A stretch of DNA of 64,000 bases from positions 50,368 to 114,367 of the forward strand of contig CAZIDZ010000005.1 of the NCBI GenBank assembly GCA_964538455.1, read 5' to 3'. The position numbers were made by a program, and so were the translations under genes. This DNA is from JAZDLX01 sp964538455. Lineage in GTDB: Bacteria; Electryoneota; Electryoneia; Electryoneales; Electryoneaceae. Below are positions 10,239-20,500 of the stretch, piece after piece. Numbering within the stretch: position 1 is the first letter of the stretch; every line of letters starts with the position of its first letter. Under the pieces are notes generated by a model, which worked only from the letters and a program-made list of their open reading frames with translations, did not search any database and was not told the origin of the DNA.

Positions 10239-13200
10239 ATGCACCACCCCTTCCGGACTGTCTGGCGGCGTACGTCCGCCATGCTGCTCCTGCTGCTGCT
10301 GGTCGGCAGCGCTTTTTCGCAACAGGTCGATATTCCGCGCGTCGAAACAATGCCGAATATGCCGTCTCCCTACCTGATGCGCGATTGGAAAACGGTGGCG
10401 GCAGGGTACGATTCGCTCGTATTCGATCCTACGAGAAGCGGGACATATCTGCCGTTGATCGCGATCGATCAATCGACGCTGAACTACCCCGATGAACCGG
10501 GATTTGGACTTGCCAGCTACGTAGGACAGACACCTGGCGGTTCGGGCGAAGCGATCAACGTCATCCCCGCTGTCGTTGGTGCCACGCTCTCCGGCATCGA
10601 CAAGTCCAACCAGAATGGGGTCAACTGGGTACGGAAATGCCGCGAGTTTTTCAACCTCGCGAACGGCACCTTGCTCTACCTCAACCACCCCAGCGCCGGC
10701 ACAGGTGGTGACTGGTGGTACGAGACAATGCCCAATGTCTTCTTCTTCCAGCTGTACGACCTCTACCCGACCACGGAAGGGTTTTCCACGCAGCTCGCTG
10801 ATGTCGCAGATCGTCTGCTCGAGGAAGTTCACGCGCTCGGGGGAAGAACAGTCCCTTGGACGAAACCGAATTTCAATTACACGGCATTCAATTTCGCCAC
10901 GATGTCGCCGGTCACCCGTGATTGGAAGCAGCCCGAAGCGGGCGGCGCCATCGCCTGGCTTCTCTACCACGCCTACGTGCAAACCGGTGACGAACGCTAC
11001 CGCGTTGGCGCGGAATTGTCTATGGACTTCCTCCAGGACTGGACGCAAAATCCTTCCTACGAAATCCAGATGCCTTATGGCGTTTACGCCGCTGCACGAA
11101 TGAACGCCGAGCTGGGAACCGCGTACAACGTGGAGAAGATGGTCAACTGGGTTTTCAACGAATCGGATGTCCGCAACTGGGGGGTAATCTCTGACCGGTG
11201 GGGGAATTACGATGTCTATGGGTTGGTCGGCGAGGTCAACCCGGACGACTACGGATTCGTGATGAATGGCTACGAGACGGCTTCGGCGTTGGTGCCGATG
11301 GTTCGTTACGATGATCGTTTCGCGCGTGCGATCGGAAAGTGGACGCTTAACCTCGCCAATGCCTCGCGCCTCTACTATACGGCGTTCCTGCCCGACGAAA
11401 ACCAGGACAGCGAGTCATGGAGCCACCAGTACGATTTGTCCTCGGTGATGGCTCACGAGTCGATGCGCAAATACAAGCTGGATGATGCTTCGATCAGTCC
11501 CTTTGCCACCGGGGATGCCTCAGGGTGGGGAGTGCCGACCAATTTTGCACTCTACGGTTCCTCACATGTCGGCTATCTCGGAGGTATCGTCGACACGACC
11601 GACGTGGCCGGAATTCTCCGGCTGAACACACGCGCTACCGATTTTTTCCAGAACAACGCCTATCCCACCTATCTCTATTACAATCCCTACCTCACGTCCG
11701 AGGATGTCACCGTAGTCATTGACAGCGGAACGGTCGATCTGTGGGACGCTGTTTTGAATGCGTGGGTCGCCAACGGGGTGAGCGGTTCAACGGTCGTCAC
11801 CATGCCGGCGGATCAGGCGATGCTGCTGGTACAGGTGCCCTCCGGGGCGGCGGCCTCTACGGAATACGGCGTGCTTTATGCCGACGGCATCCCCGTTGAT
11901 TACACTTCGGGAGTTGATCCCGGAAACCGCCCGCCACGAATCCGCGCACTCGCAACGGTAAGCGATCTCGTCGTGATTCAGTCTTCCGTAGACCTGTACT
12001 GCAAAGCGATGGATCTGGACGGAGACGTCATTAGCTATACATGGAGCGCCGAAACGGGTTCGTTCGCCGGCAGCGGCGCGAATGTCGCATGGACCGCGCC
12101 CTCCGACCCGGACACGGTCACCGTAACCTGTGTGGTAAGCGATGGGAGCGAGGAGGCGGATACCGCTACGGTTACGCTGCACGTTGTGAACAACCGTGCG
12201 CCGACGATCGCCGGATTTGAAATCGATCCGACTGGGCTGTTCCCCGGCGACCATGCGACGATAACCTGCCTCGCGAGCGATCCGGACGGTCAGCAGCTCA
12301 GCTTCGATTGGTCGGGACCCGGGTTCTTCGCACCCAATGGGAACAAAACATATTGGATATCGCCTTCAACTGCAGGCGTTTACACGATCCATTGCACGGC
12401 CACAGATCCTCTTGGCTTGATGGCGTCGGACAGCACGGAGGTGTTGGTCGGTGATCTTGTCCTGCACCTGGCCTTTTCAGGCAACTGCGACGACTCGAGC
12501 CCCTTCGGCAATGACGGGACGCTGAATCAGGGGAGTTATGTTGAGGATCGTCACGGAAATGCCAACTCAGCCCTGTACCTCAACGGCGCTTCCACAAACC
12601 GCGTGACGATTCCCAACTCGACGTCGCTCAATTTCGGAGACGCGATTACGCTCGTCTTCTGGATGATCCCGGACAAGTTTCCCCTATCAGGCCGGGAGTA
12701 TTATGTCGTCTCGCACGGGAGCTGGGAGAACCGCTGGAAGATTTCCATCATCCCCGACGGGAAGCTTCGGTGGACGGTGAAAACAGACGAAGGGGTGAAA
12801 GATCTCGACAGTGAAGTGGAGATGACAAAAACGCTGTGGCTGGTCGCGGCGACATACGGCGATGGCCAGATGCAGCTCTACCTGAACGGCGGGCTCGATG
12901 CGTCCACGACACATTCGGGGACGATGCCCTCGGTTGGCATCGACCTGCTCGTTGGCCAAAAGGACCCGAGCGAAACAGGGTACAATTACCCCGGCGTGAT
13001 CGACGAGGTGCGCATCTACGACCGTGTGCTTAGCGATGCGGAGATTCTTGCGCTCATGGATGTTGATGGTGTGCCCGGGCGAATTTCGTCCACGTTGCCG
13101 GATCGTTTCGCCATTGCAAGCGCCTATCCCAACCCGTTCAACGACCGGATGACAATGGTGATCGCGCTGCCGGGGGATGCCGTCGTCCGGTTGGCGCTCT

Positions 13201-13367
13201 ACAACATGCTCGGACAGCGGGTCCGTGAAATCGCGCACTTCCCCATGGCTGCTGGGTACCGGGCATTCAGCCTGGATGCGGAAGGCCTCGCGAGCGGCAT
13301 GTACCTGGTCAGGTTGAGTTCCCCGCGCTATGGATCGATGACGAAACGGATTGTTCTGCTCAGGTGA
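10239..13367 (+). CDS. Secreted multi-domain protein: alpha-helical toroid-like N-terminus, Ig-like repeats, LamG domain, sorting domain
   Basis: A 1042-residue exported protein. Residues 1-28 form a signal peptide with a poly-leucine core. About 29-545 is a Trp/Tyr-rich region with repeated helical patterns, reminiscent of (alpha/alpha) toroid glycosidases or lyases, but no family motif is certain. From about 564 there are two PKD/Ig-like modules (DLDGDVISYTWSAE; SDPDGQQLSFDWSGPG). A concanavalin-like LamG domain spans about 741-945 (ending VIDEVRIYDRVLSDAEI), and an AYPNPFN-type sorting domain begins near 961. The Shine-Dalgarno is weak; an ATG at 10281 is an alternative but shortens the signal peptide. 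It lies 65 bases after the PorV-like gene. Inferred role: extracellular polysaccharide binding or cleavage. Confidence 0.75.
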   Translation: MHHPFRTVWRRTSAMLLLLLLVGSAFSQQVDIPRVETMPNMPSPYLMRDWKTVAAGYDSLVFDPTRSGTYLPLIAIDQSTLNYPDEPGFGLASYVGQTPGGSGEAINVIPAVVGATLSGIDKSNQNGVNWVRKCREFFNLANGTLLYLNHPSAGTGGDWWYETMPNVFFFQLYDLYPTTEGFSTQLADVADRLLEEVHALGGRTVPWTKPNFNYTAFNFATMSPVTRDWKQPEAGGAIAWLLYHAYVQTGDERYRVGAELSMDFLQDWTQNPSYEIQMPYGVYAAARMNAELGTAYNVEKMVNWVFNESDVRNWGVISDRWGNYDVYGLVGEVNPDDYGFVMNGYETASALVPMVRYDDRFARAIGKWTLNLANASRLYYTAFLPDENQDSESWSHQYDLSSVMAHESMRKYKLDDASISPFATGDASGWGVPTNFALYGSSHVGYLGGIVDTTDVAGILRLNTRATDFFQNNAYPTYLYYNPYLTSEDVTVVIDSGTVDLWDAVLNAWVANGVSGSTVVTMPADQAMLLVQVPSGAAASTEYGVLYADGIPVDYTSGVDPGNRPPRIRALATVSDLVVIQSSVDLYCKAMDLDGDVISYTWSAETGSFAGSGANVAWTAPSDPDTVTVTCVVSDGSEEADTATVTLHVVNNRAPTIAGFEIDPTGLFPGDHATITCLASDPDGQQLSFDWSGPGFFAPNGNKTYWISPSTAGVYTIHCTATDPLGLMASDSTEVLVGDLVLHLAFSGNCDDSSPFGNDGTLNQGSYVEDRHGNANSALYLNGASTNRVTIPNSTSLNFGDAITLVFWMIPDKFPLSGREYYVVSHGSWENRWKISIIPDGKLRWTVKTDEGVKDLDSEVEMTKTLWLVAATYGDGQMQLYLNGGLDASTTHSGTMPSVGIDLLVGQKDPSETGYNYPGVIDEVRIYDRVLSDAEILALMDVDGVPGRISSTLPDRFAIASAYPNPFNDRMTMVIALPGDAVVRLALYNMLGQRVREIAHFPMAAGYRAFSLDAEGLASGMYLVRLSSPRYGSMTKRIVLLR

Positions 13368-13437
13368 TCGGGACACTTTGTTTTTCGCTGTCTTGGAGAT
13401 ATTTTCGAGCTGACAGATGAATAGCGGATGACAATCA

Positions 13438-13469
13438 CGGCAGGCCGCCGTAGTAGTGACGGCCTGCCG
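13438..13469 (+). other. Perfect GC-rich hairpin just before the GH2 gene
   Basis: CGGCAGGCCG (13438-13447) and its exact complement CGGCCTGCCG (13460-13469) enclose a 12-base loop. No T-run follows, so it is not a classical intrinsic terminator. It sits 27 bases before the predicted start of the GH2 gene. It could be a processing or pausing element, a protein-binding palindrome or an mRNA-stability hairpin. Confidence 0.6.
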
Positions 13470-13495
13470 CGGTGTATAGGAGCGATAGGGAGAGG

Positions 13496-15976
13496 ATGTT
13501 TACTGCGTTCCTCAAGGATTCTCACGAACGTATCAATCTTCATGAGAACTGGAAACTCTGCCTGCCAGCCCAAAAAGCTGAACTGGGAGCGTCTGCAGGA
13601 AAGGAAATTCCGGCTCGCATACCTGGCTGTGTCCACCTCGATCTCACGCGCGCGGGATTGATCGAAGACCCATTTCGTTCCGATAAGGAACGCGCGGTTC
13701 GCTGGGTCGACGAGACGGCGTGGACGTATACCTGTCGTTTTCGAACGGGGAGTGAATTCGAAGCGGAGAGCGGAGTCAGGAGACAGCTCGTCTTCGAAGG
13801 GCTGGACACATTCGCGGAAATCGTCCTCGACGGAAACCGCCTCGGCGCAACAGAGAACATGTTCCACCCTCACCGCTTCGATCTCCCGGACGGGTTTGGC
13901 GCTGGTGAACACACCCTCGATGTGCATTTCGACTCCCCGCTGAGTAGTGTTGACGAGATCGTTCAGCGGCGCGGACCGGCTCCCGATTCCTTTGGCTGGC
14001 ATCGGGGATGGGCGCGTAAAGCGGGCTACTCCTACGGTTGGGATTGGGGTCCGGAGTTGCCCGGGGCCGGGATTTTCCGCCCGGTTTACCTCCAGGCGTG
14101 GAGCGGCGGACGGATCGCGTGGTTCCGGCCGACGTTTTCAGGCGATGCCCACCGTGGACAGCTGACGGTCCACCTTGTCTATGAAATCGAACGGCCGGGA
14201 CCGTGGGCGCTTGATGTGGAGCTGCGTCACGACAGCCGCAAGCTGGCAGCCACCGAACAATTGGAACTCGGTCCGGGCGTCCATGCATGTGACCTGCGAA
14301 TCGATATTGCCAAGCCTCGGCTTTGGTGGCCGCACGGTGAGGGAGAACCGGCTTTGCACCCCCTGATTCTCCGGCTTTCGTCAGGAGGAGAGACCGTTCA
14401 CGAAGTGGAGGAGAGGATCGGGTTGCGCACAATCGAATGGGTTGAAGTGCCGGATCAATGGGGAAAGAGTTTCTTTGTGCGCGTCAATGGGCGGGAAATC
14501 TTTGCCAAAGGGGCCAATTGGATTCCTGCGGACAATTTCCTGCCGCGTGTCACTCCGGAAAAATACCAGCGATTGCTTGATTTCGCTGTCCAGGCGAACA
14601 TGAACATGCTTCGCGTCTGGGGAGGCGGAATCTACGAAGATCCCTGCTTCTACCGCCTTGCGGATGAGCGCGGGCTGATGGTCTGGCAGGATTTCATGTA
14701 CGCTTGCTCGCTGTACCCCGACGATCCCGGTTTTCGCGAGAACGCCCTCGACGAAGCCCGCTGGGTCATCGCCTCGCTGGCACGGCATCCCTCGATCGTT
14801 CTCTGGTGTGGCAACAACGAAATCGAGCGCGACGCTGTGGAATTCCAGCAGCGTTTTGGAACACCCTATCTGGGAAAGACGCTTTGGTACGAGCAGCTCC
14901 CAAGACTGCTAAAGGAAATGGCGCCGGACGCTTTCTACATCCCGTCGAGCCCGGTCGGCGGCGAGACAGCGAATGATCCGGCTGAGGGAGATCGCCATGT
15001 CTGGAGCGTCTGGAGCGGTTGGCGCGATGCGGATGAATACCGGTGCGAGGAGGGGCGTTTCATTTCCGAATTCGGATTTCAGGCTCCCGCGAATGCTGCA
15101 ACCTGGCGGGAGGTTCTCGAACCTGAAGAGTTAGATCGTGTTTCGGACGTTTTCAAATGGCACAACAAGCAGATCGACGGCCCTGAGCTTATCGAACATT
15201 TCCTGACCAAGCATCACACCGCTCCTGCCACATTCGAGGAATTCGTGCACAAGAGCCAGGATGTTCAGGCTCGTGCGCTCGCCGTAGCGCTCGAACACTG
15301 GAGAAGCCGCCGCCCGAGAACCATGGGCACCCTGATCTGGCAACTGAACGATTGTTGGCCCGTGACCTCCTGGTCTCTGATCGATTCGCAGCTTCGTCCG
15401 AAGGCCTCATGGTATCGGGTAGTTAGGGCCTACCGGAGGCGTTCCCTCGTGCTGATTCCGGAGGGCGAAGTCGTTCGTGTGATGCTGTTGAATGATTCGC
15501 AGGAGGCGTGGAAGGCCGCATTGCTTGTAGCCGTGCATGATCTGTCGTCGGGAGTGGTGCGGCAGGAAAAGATCAAGGTTTCGGCGGAGGGGGTTTCAGC
15601 CACGACGGTCGCAGAGTTGCCAAAAGCGGAGTGGCTGGCGGATTTGCCTTCAAGGATGTTGGTCGCCGAAGTTTCGGACGGAGGCAGGACGCTTCGGTCG
15701 ATTCTTTTGCCCAGTCCGTTCAAAGATCTGAGGTTGCCCGGAGGGCTGGTTTCCGTCGAACCGCAGGGAGGTAGTGAAGTCGTGGTGCGTTCGGAGCGGT
15801 ATGCGTTCGGGGTGTGGGTGGAGGACGAAGAGAATCCTGATCTAATGTTCACGGACAATTCCCTGGATCTTTTTCCGGGCGAGACGATAAGGTTGCAGGC
15901 GGTTGACTGCCGCACTGGAACACCTCTGGCGGCCCGCAAACCGTCGGTGAGGTGGATTCACGCCGGGGAGGGGTGA
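13496..15976 (+). CDS. GH2 beta-mannosidase, cytoplasmic type
   Basis: An 826-residue glycoside hydrolase family 2 enzyme that should remove non-reducing terminal beta-mannose. The jelly-roll (about 10-200), Ig-like (200-300) and TIM-barrel domains follow in order. The barrel contains RVWGGGIYEDPCFY and the acid/base motif WCGNNE (Glu442); the nucleophile is Glu525 in SEFGF. The GNNE form is typical of beta-mannosidases rather than beta-galactosidases. No signal peptide is visible, so it acts inside the cell. The ATG at 13496 follows AGGGAGAGG; the upstream in-frame GTG at 13472 overlaps the hairpin and has no ribosome site. A GH38 alpha-mannosidase lies nearby on the other strand, pointing to mannose-containing glycans. 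Confidence 0.92.
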   Translation: MFTAFLKDSHERINLHENWKLCLPAQKAELGASAGKEIPARIPGCVHLDLTRAGLIEDPFRSDKERAVRWVDETAWTYTCRFRTGSEFEAESGVRRQLVFEGLDTFAEIVLDGNRLGATENMFHPHRFDLPDGFGAGEHTLDVHFDSPLSSVDEIVQRRGPAPDSFGWHRGWARKAGYSYGWDWGPELPGAGIFRPVYLQAWSGGRIAWFRPTFSGDAHRGQLTVHLVYEIERPGPWALDVELRHDSRKLAATEQLELGPGVHACDLRIDIAKPRLWWPHGEGEPALHPLILRLSSGGETVHEVEERIGLRTIEWVEVPDQWGKSFFVRVNGREIFAKGANWIPADNFLPRVTPEKYQRLLDFAVQANMNMLRVWGGGIYEDPCFYRLADERGLMVWQDFMYACSLYPDDPGFRENALDEARWVIASLARHPSIVLWCGNNEIERDAVEFQQRFGTPYLGKTLWYEQLPRLLKEMAPDAFYIPSSPVGGETANDPAEGDRHVWSVWSGWRDADEYRCEEGRFISEFGFQAPANAATWREVLEPEELDRVSDVFKWHNKQIDGPELIEHFLTKHHTAPATFEEFVHKSQDVQARALAVALEHWRSRRPRTMGTLIWQLNDCWPVTSWSLIDSQLRPKASWYRVVRAYRRRSLVLIPEGEVVRVMLLNDSQEAWKAALLVAVHDLSSGVVRQEKIKVSAEGVSATTVAELPKAEWLADLPSRMLVAEVSDGGRTLRSILLPSPFKDLRLPGGLVSVEPQGGSEVVVRSERYAFGVWVEDEENPDLMFTDNSLDLFPGETIRLQAVDCRTGTPLAARKPSVRWIHAGEG

Positions 15977-16018
15977 CCCCGGAGTCCGTTCTCGATTGTC
16001 ACGCTGGGACTTTACGAT

Positions 16019-17521
16019 CTACCGTGGATCCCACTTTAGCGCAATTTCGTACGCGACAGGATATGGTGTCGCCAGTCGGTTTGGAAAATGGGTCTTGCGG
16101 ACAATCGCGGGAGTCGAATTGAGTGAAAGTTCCTGAAGCCGACGCAGGTTGAAACGGACGGGAGTTTTTTCCGTCTGAAGGATAAACCAGTTCAGCCGCG
16201 TTGAGTCCGTCGCGATGGTGTCTTTCTTTGACGTGGGGTTCCACTCGCTTTTTTCAAGCGCAAACCAGCCCTGCACGGAGAGAGCGTTTTCGCGCCACAT
16301 TTCCCGGTTCCGAACGACCGTTGTGTCCTTTTCCAGTCCTGCCTTTCGAGCGGTACGCGCCAGGGTTTCAAATTCGGACATCCAGACCAGAGCGTCTCCG
16401 ATGCTTTTTTCTGCGGAACGCCCGGGACGCTGAACGATCGGTATCGGTAGCGTCGCCAGCCGTTCCACAACCTCGCGCGTCGTCCATTTCCACCCTCCCG
16501 GTCCGGTGATCGTCAACAGTGGCCTGTCAAGGATGCTACTGTCGGCGATGTTCCCGGTGGGCAGTTCCATCGAAGGATCGGGGAGTGTCAGCAGCTTGGG
16601 CGGAGTGCCAATCGTGTTTTCATTCTTGGGAAGTCGGCTCCCTAGTCGGTCCACAAGCCAGCGAAAACTGTCGCGATCCAACCGCATCTGTTTGCCATGC
16701 ATTAGTTCTTCAATCAACTTCTTCTGCTCCGGTCCGCGGTGACGGCGCAGCAGGGTGCTTCGCAGGGAGGGGGCATAGGAAGCGAAGGCAGCTTCGCTCG
16801 GAATCCTCTCCTGTTTAAAGCGCATCAGTTTCAGCAGCCACCAGCGTCCGTCGCTGAAAAACGGTTCACTGATATCGCCGAGTTTCAGTGAGTAGGCCGC
16901 GTCCTCGAATTCGGGGTCCGCCTGGCCGTATCGCAACTCCTGGTTCTCGAGATAGACCCGCGATCCGTTCCGTTTGTCCGGCGTGCTGATTTTGTCGAAC
17001 TCGATTCCCTGCGTAATACGGTGCAGAGCGTCCACGGCGTCCATCGAGTCCGTAAAGGCCCAGGCGTCAAGCGTCAGGGTCCGGATGATACGCAGAAAAT
17101 CCCGCCGCATATTCGCTTCGTCAACGTGAACTCTTTGGTCGACTTCTCGGGCGAGGTAGGCTTCCACCAGCGCCTCATCGTCCATCTCAGCCAGCAACCT
17201 TTTCGTGTAACGGGTGGTGTCGAGGCGGTTTTCGAGAGCGTATTGCCGCAGCATGCGTTCGAGGACAAGCGCTTTCAGGAAATCGACGCGGGCGCCTATT
17301 CCCTCGCCCACGACGGCGCTCGTTTGGAACCGCTGCTTGAATTCCGTGACGTCGATCGTGTCTGTGCCTACTGTCGCTACCCAATCATGATGATCGATCC
17401 GAACTTGTTGAACCTCTTTTCGAGTACAACCCGAAGCGAGTATCAGAATCGGCACCAAGGCTAAAAACCAAGATTCCGCCCGGGACAGCCAGCCTCTTTT
17501 ATAGCCGAATTCATGCATCAT
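16019..17521 (-). CDS. PpiC-type peptidyl-prolyl isomerase-like lipoprotein
   Basis: About 500 residues. The N-terminus has a hydrophobic segment and lipobox LASGC (Cys32), so the mature protein is probably anchored in the outer or inner membrane facing the periplasm. The first half resembles SurA/PpiC chaperones: an N-terminal helical region, then a parvulin-like stretch (about 150-260, with YGQADPEFEDAAYSLKLGDI and FSDGRWWLLKL). The C-terminal 200 residues are unassigned. Three in-frame ATGs (17527, 17521, 17518) are possible; 17521 has GGATGG at suitable spacing. It overlaps the 3' end of the GH38 gene by about 11 bases, so the two are translationally coupled. Probable role: folding of exported proteins of this locus. 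Confidence 0.75.
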   Translation of the reverse strand: MMHEFGYKRGWLSRAESWFLALVPILILASGCTRKEVQQVRIDHHDWVATVGTDTIDVTEFKQRFQTSAVVGEGIGARVDFLKALVLERMLRQYALENRLDTTRYTKRLLAEMDDEALVEAYLAREVDQRVHVDEANMRRDFLRIIRTLTLDAWAFTDSMDAVDALHRITQGIEFDKISTPDKRNGSRVYLENQELRYGQADPEFEDAAYSLKLGDISEPFFSDGRWWLLKLMRFKQERIPSEAAFASYAPSLRSTLLRRHRGPEQKKLIEELMHGKQMRLDRDSFRWLVDRLGSRLPKNENTIGTPPKLLTLPDPSMELPTGNIADSSILDRPLLTITGPGGWKWTTREVVERLATLPIPIVQRPGRSAEKSIGDALVWMSEFETLARTARKAGLEKDTTVVRNREMWRENALSVQGWFALEKSEWNPTSKKDTIATDSTRLNWFILQTEKTPVRFNLRRLQELSLNSTPAIVRKTHFPNRLATPYPVAYEIALKWDPR

Positions 17522-20500
17522 TGTCATCCATCCAGAGTTTGCAGGTTCGAATCTCAAATGGCTTCAGCTCCAGGTCAAATCCATCGCCGACTTCCTGGAT
17601 CTCGCCGGTCTCCCACTCCATCAGGTTTGTGAAAGCGATGCGCGCTGGACGGTCCGTACGCAACCGGCCAACACTCTTCTTGCCACGATACTCCACCATT
17701 CGCAAGATACGGCAATCCTCTTTCTCGGCCGCTTTCATCGTTTCCAGCGCAATTCCCGAGCTTTCAAGCCAGACCGGGGTCGACGCTTGGTTCAGCCGAA
17801 GTCCCGCGAACAGCCGGGGTGGATTGTTGAAAACGGTTGCAACCGCTACCAGGTCCGAGTCTTCCACAGAGCCGGCGTGTGTGTAGATGGCGTATCTGAA
17901 ATGGTGACTGCCGCGGTCGCAGCCGGGGTCGGGATAGCGCGGGGAGCGGAGCAGGTTCAGGTCGAGCGTATTTCCGTGGATGCTGTGGCCGTAGCGCCCG
18001 TCATTGATCAGCGCGACACCGCGCTGCCCGTCGGACAAATCGACATACTTGTGCGCTGCCACTTCGAACTTAGCCTGTTCCCACGTCGTCGATGGCACCG
18101 TGGACCGATACAGAAATCCGAATTGGATGTCGCAAGCCGCCCTGTCAGTTTGAACGTTTGTCGGAAACGCGGCGCGAAGCATGCGATGATCCTCGTGCCA
18201 CTCCACCTCCGTGTCGAACACCAGCAGCGGCCTGGTGCTGTCCAGAGTCACGCTCTGGACGAAGGTTGAATTCCCAAAGGCGTAATGAAAGCGAAGAGTG
18301 TTTCGCAGACGGCCTGTGTGTGTTCGCTCCCAACGGTGGGCCGCCAGCCGTTCGATGATCGCCTCCCTGTAAGAGGGGTCGATTTCCCAGGCGTCCCATT
18401 CGTGCGGAAGGTCGTCGTACAGGGTCAGAGTGTTGGCGCAGGAGCCGTCAGCCAGAAAAGCCCCCCTGTGACGATAATCCTCTCCGTTGAGCAGCCGCCC
18501 TTTCTTGTCGAATTCAAAACGTGCAAACTCATTTTCGAGGATAAGGGGATTCGCGGGCGCCGGACTCCGACCGGTGGCCGTCTCCCGAGGGCCGGTCTTT
18601 CTGACCGTCACAAAACTATGAGCGGGAATGGCAATTTCGGCGACAGTTCCCTCGGCCGTGTCCTCGATGGTAACCGGTTCCCGGGCTTCCAATTCGGTCG
18701 ACAATCCGTGGATATCGTCCGGGAGTGGAACGAGCCCCGTGAATTCGAAGGGATTCGGGTTGAAAAAGGTGAACGCTTGCTCGTCGGGTTGCATATAGTA
18801 TTTCGCCGCCTGACCGATCAAGGATTCCGCCTCATCCTGCAGCTTTCTGTAATCATCAAGCACGTCTTCGTAGACAGCCCCGATGCTCGAACCGGGAAGC
18901 ACATCGTGGAATTGGTTCAGGAGCAGCCGCTTCCACATGTTGTCGAGCTTGTCCCGTGGGTAGGAGGCGAGCGGGAGAAGCGACCAGAGGTTTTCGACTT
19001 CGGCCAGCAGGAACTCGAGCCTGCGGTTGTATTGCTTGATCCGGGCCTGGGAGGTCAGGGTGCCTCGGTGCGCCTCCAGGTACAGTTCGCCTCCCCACAG
19101 TGGTAGTTCCTGGGCGTGTTGATTGAGCCGTTCAAAGAACGCGTCTACCCTGCCGAACTGAACCCGCGGTGATCCTTCGAGGTTCTGCAGGCGCAAGGCG
19201 CGTTCGAGATAGTCTTCCCGCGGGCCGCCACCCCCATCTCCTGCTCCGAAGGGAACAATGAACTCCCCCAGAATGTTCTTTTCCTTGTAGCTGTTCTCCG
19301 CCTTGATCATGCCGTCGGAGTCGAATGTGCTGCAGTAGTTCTCCTCCGGTGGGAAATGAGCGAGCACCGTGCTGCCGTCGATCCCACTCCAGCGGAAGGA
19401 CGAGTACGGAAACCGGTTCACCTGGTTCCAGGAGAGTTTCTGCGTCAGAAAGGTGTCTACCCCGGCCCGAAGCATGATTTGCGGAAGGGATGCCGGAAAG
19501 CCGAAACAGTCCGGAAGCCACAGCACGCGGACGTCTACGCCGAAGACGTCGCGCATGAAGTTTTTTCCATGCAGCAGTTGACGTACGAGCGATTCGCCGC
19601 TTGGCAGGTTGCAGTCGGTCTCGACCCACGTCGCTCCGAGCATTTCCCAGCGGCCGTCGCGAACCGCTTCTTTGATTTGTTCGAACAACGCTGGATCCCG
19701 ATCGATCAGCCAGGCGTACTGCTGTGGTTGCGAGGCGCCGAAAACGTACTCGGGATACTCGGCAAGTAGCCGCATCTGGGTGACAAATGTGCGGTGGACT
19801 TTGCGCCGCGTTTCAGCGTACGTCCAGAGCCACGCGGTGTCCAGGTGCGCGTGGCCGATAGCGATTGCCGTGGCCGCCGCCGAGTCGGCAGGGCGTTTTA
19901 ACTCCGGTGCAAGCCGTTCTCGCGCCTGCAGGATATGGCTTCGCTCTCCCGCGTAAATATCCGCAGCGTCGTTTAACGCGGACAGCAGCCGCGCTCGTTG
20001 CGCGCTTTCTGGAGGAAGCCCTCGCGCTAATCCAAGAAGCACGCGAAAATCCTGGAGAAGTCCATCAGCATCTCGGTCGATACAGACCAGTTGCAGAGAG
20101 TGCGCTATCCCGAGCCGAGAGTTACGCGCAGGCGTCGTGCCCGGTGGAGGATTGGGCTCGAAGGTTTCCCCGAAGAAACCCGATGCACCCGCTTCGATCC
20201 ATAGTTCGACTTTCTCCCCGCCGTCACAGTCGACATAAAGGCGGACCGTGTCGCGGAAGAAAGATGTGTCGAAGACAGATCTGTCGGTAATCCCCTGCAG
20301 CGGATGTCCGCGGCTGTCCAGGACGAGACCCTCGCCGCCGACGTCGAGTTTGGCGGCTACTGTTCTGCCGGCCCATTTCCCGGGAACTGTGCCCGACAAA
20401 TGAAACCACACCCGAGCGCCCGGCTTCAGCCAACGGTCGCCTTCGTGGATGGGGTGGTAGTCGAGAGAGCGGTGCTCTCCAAAGGGGACTTCATCTTCGG

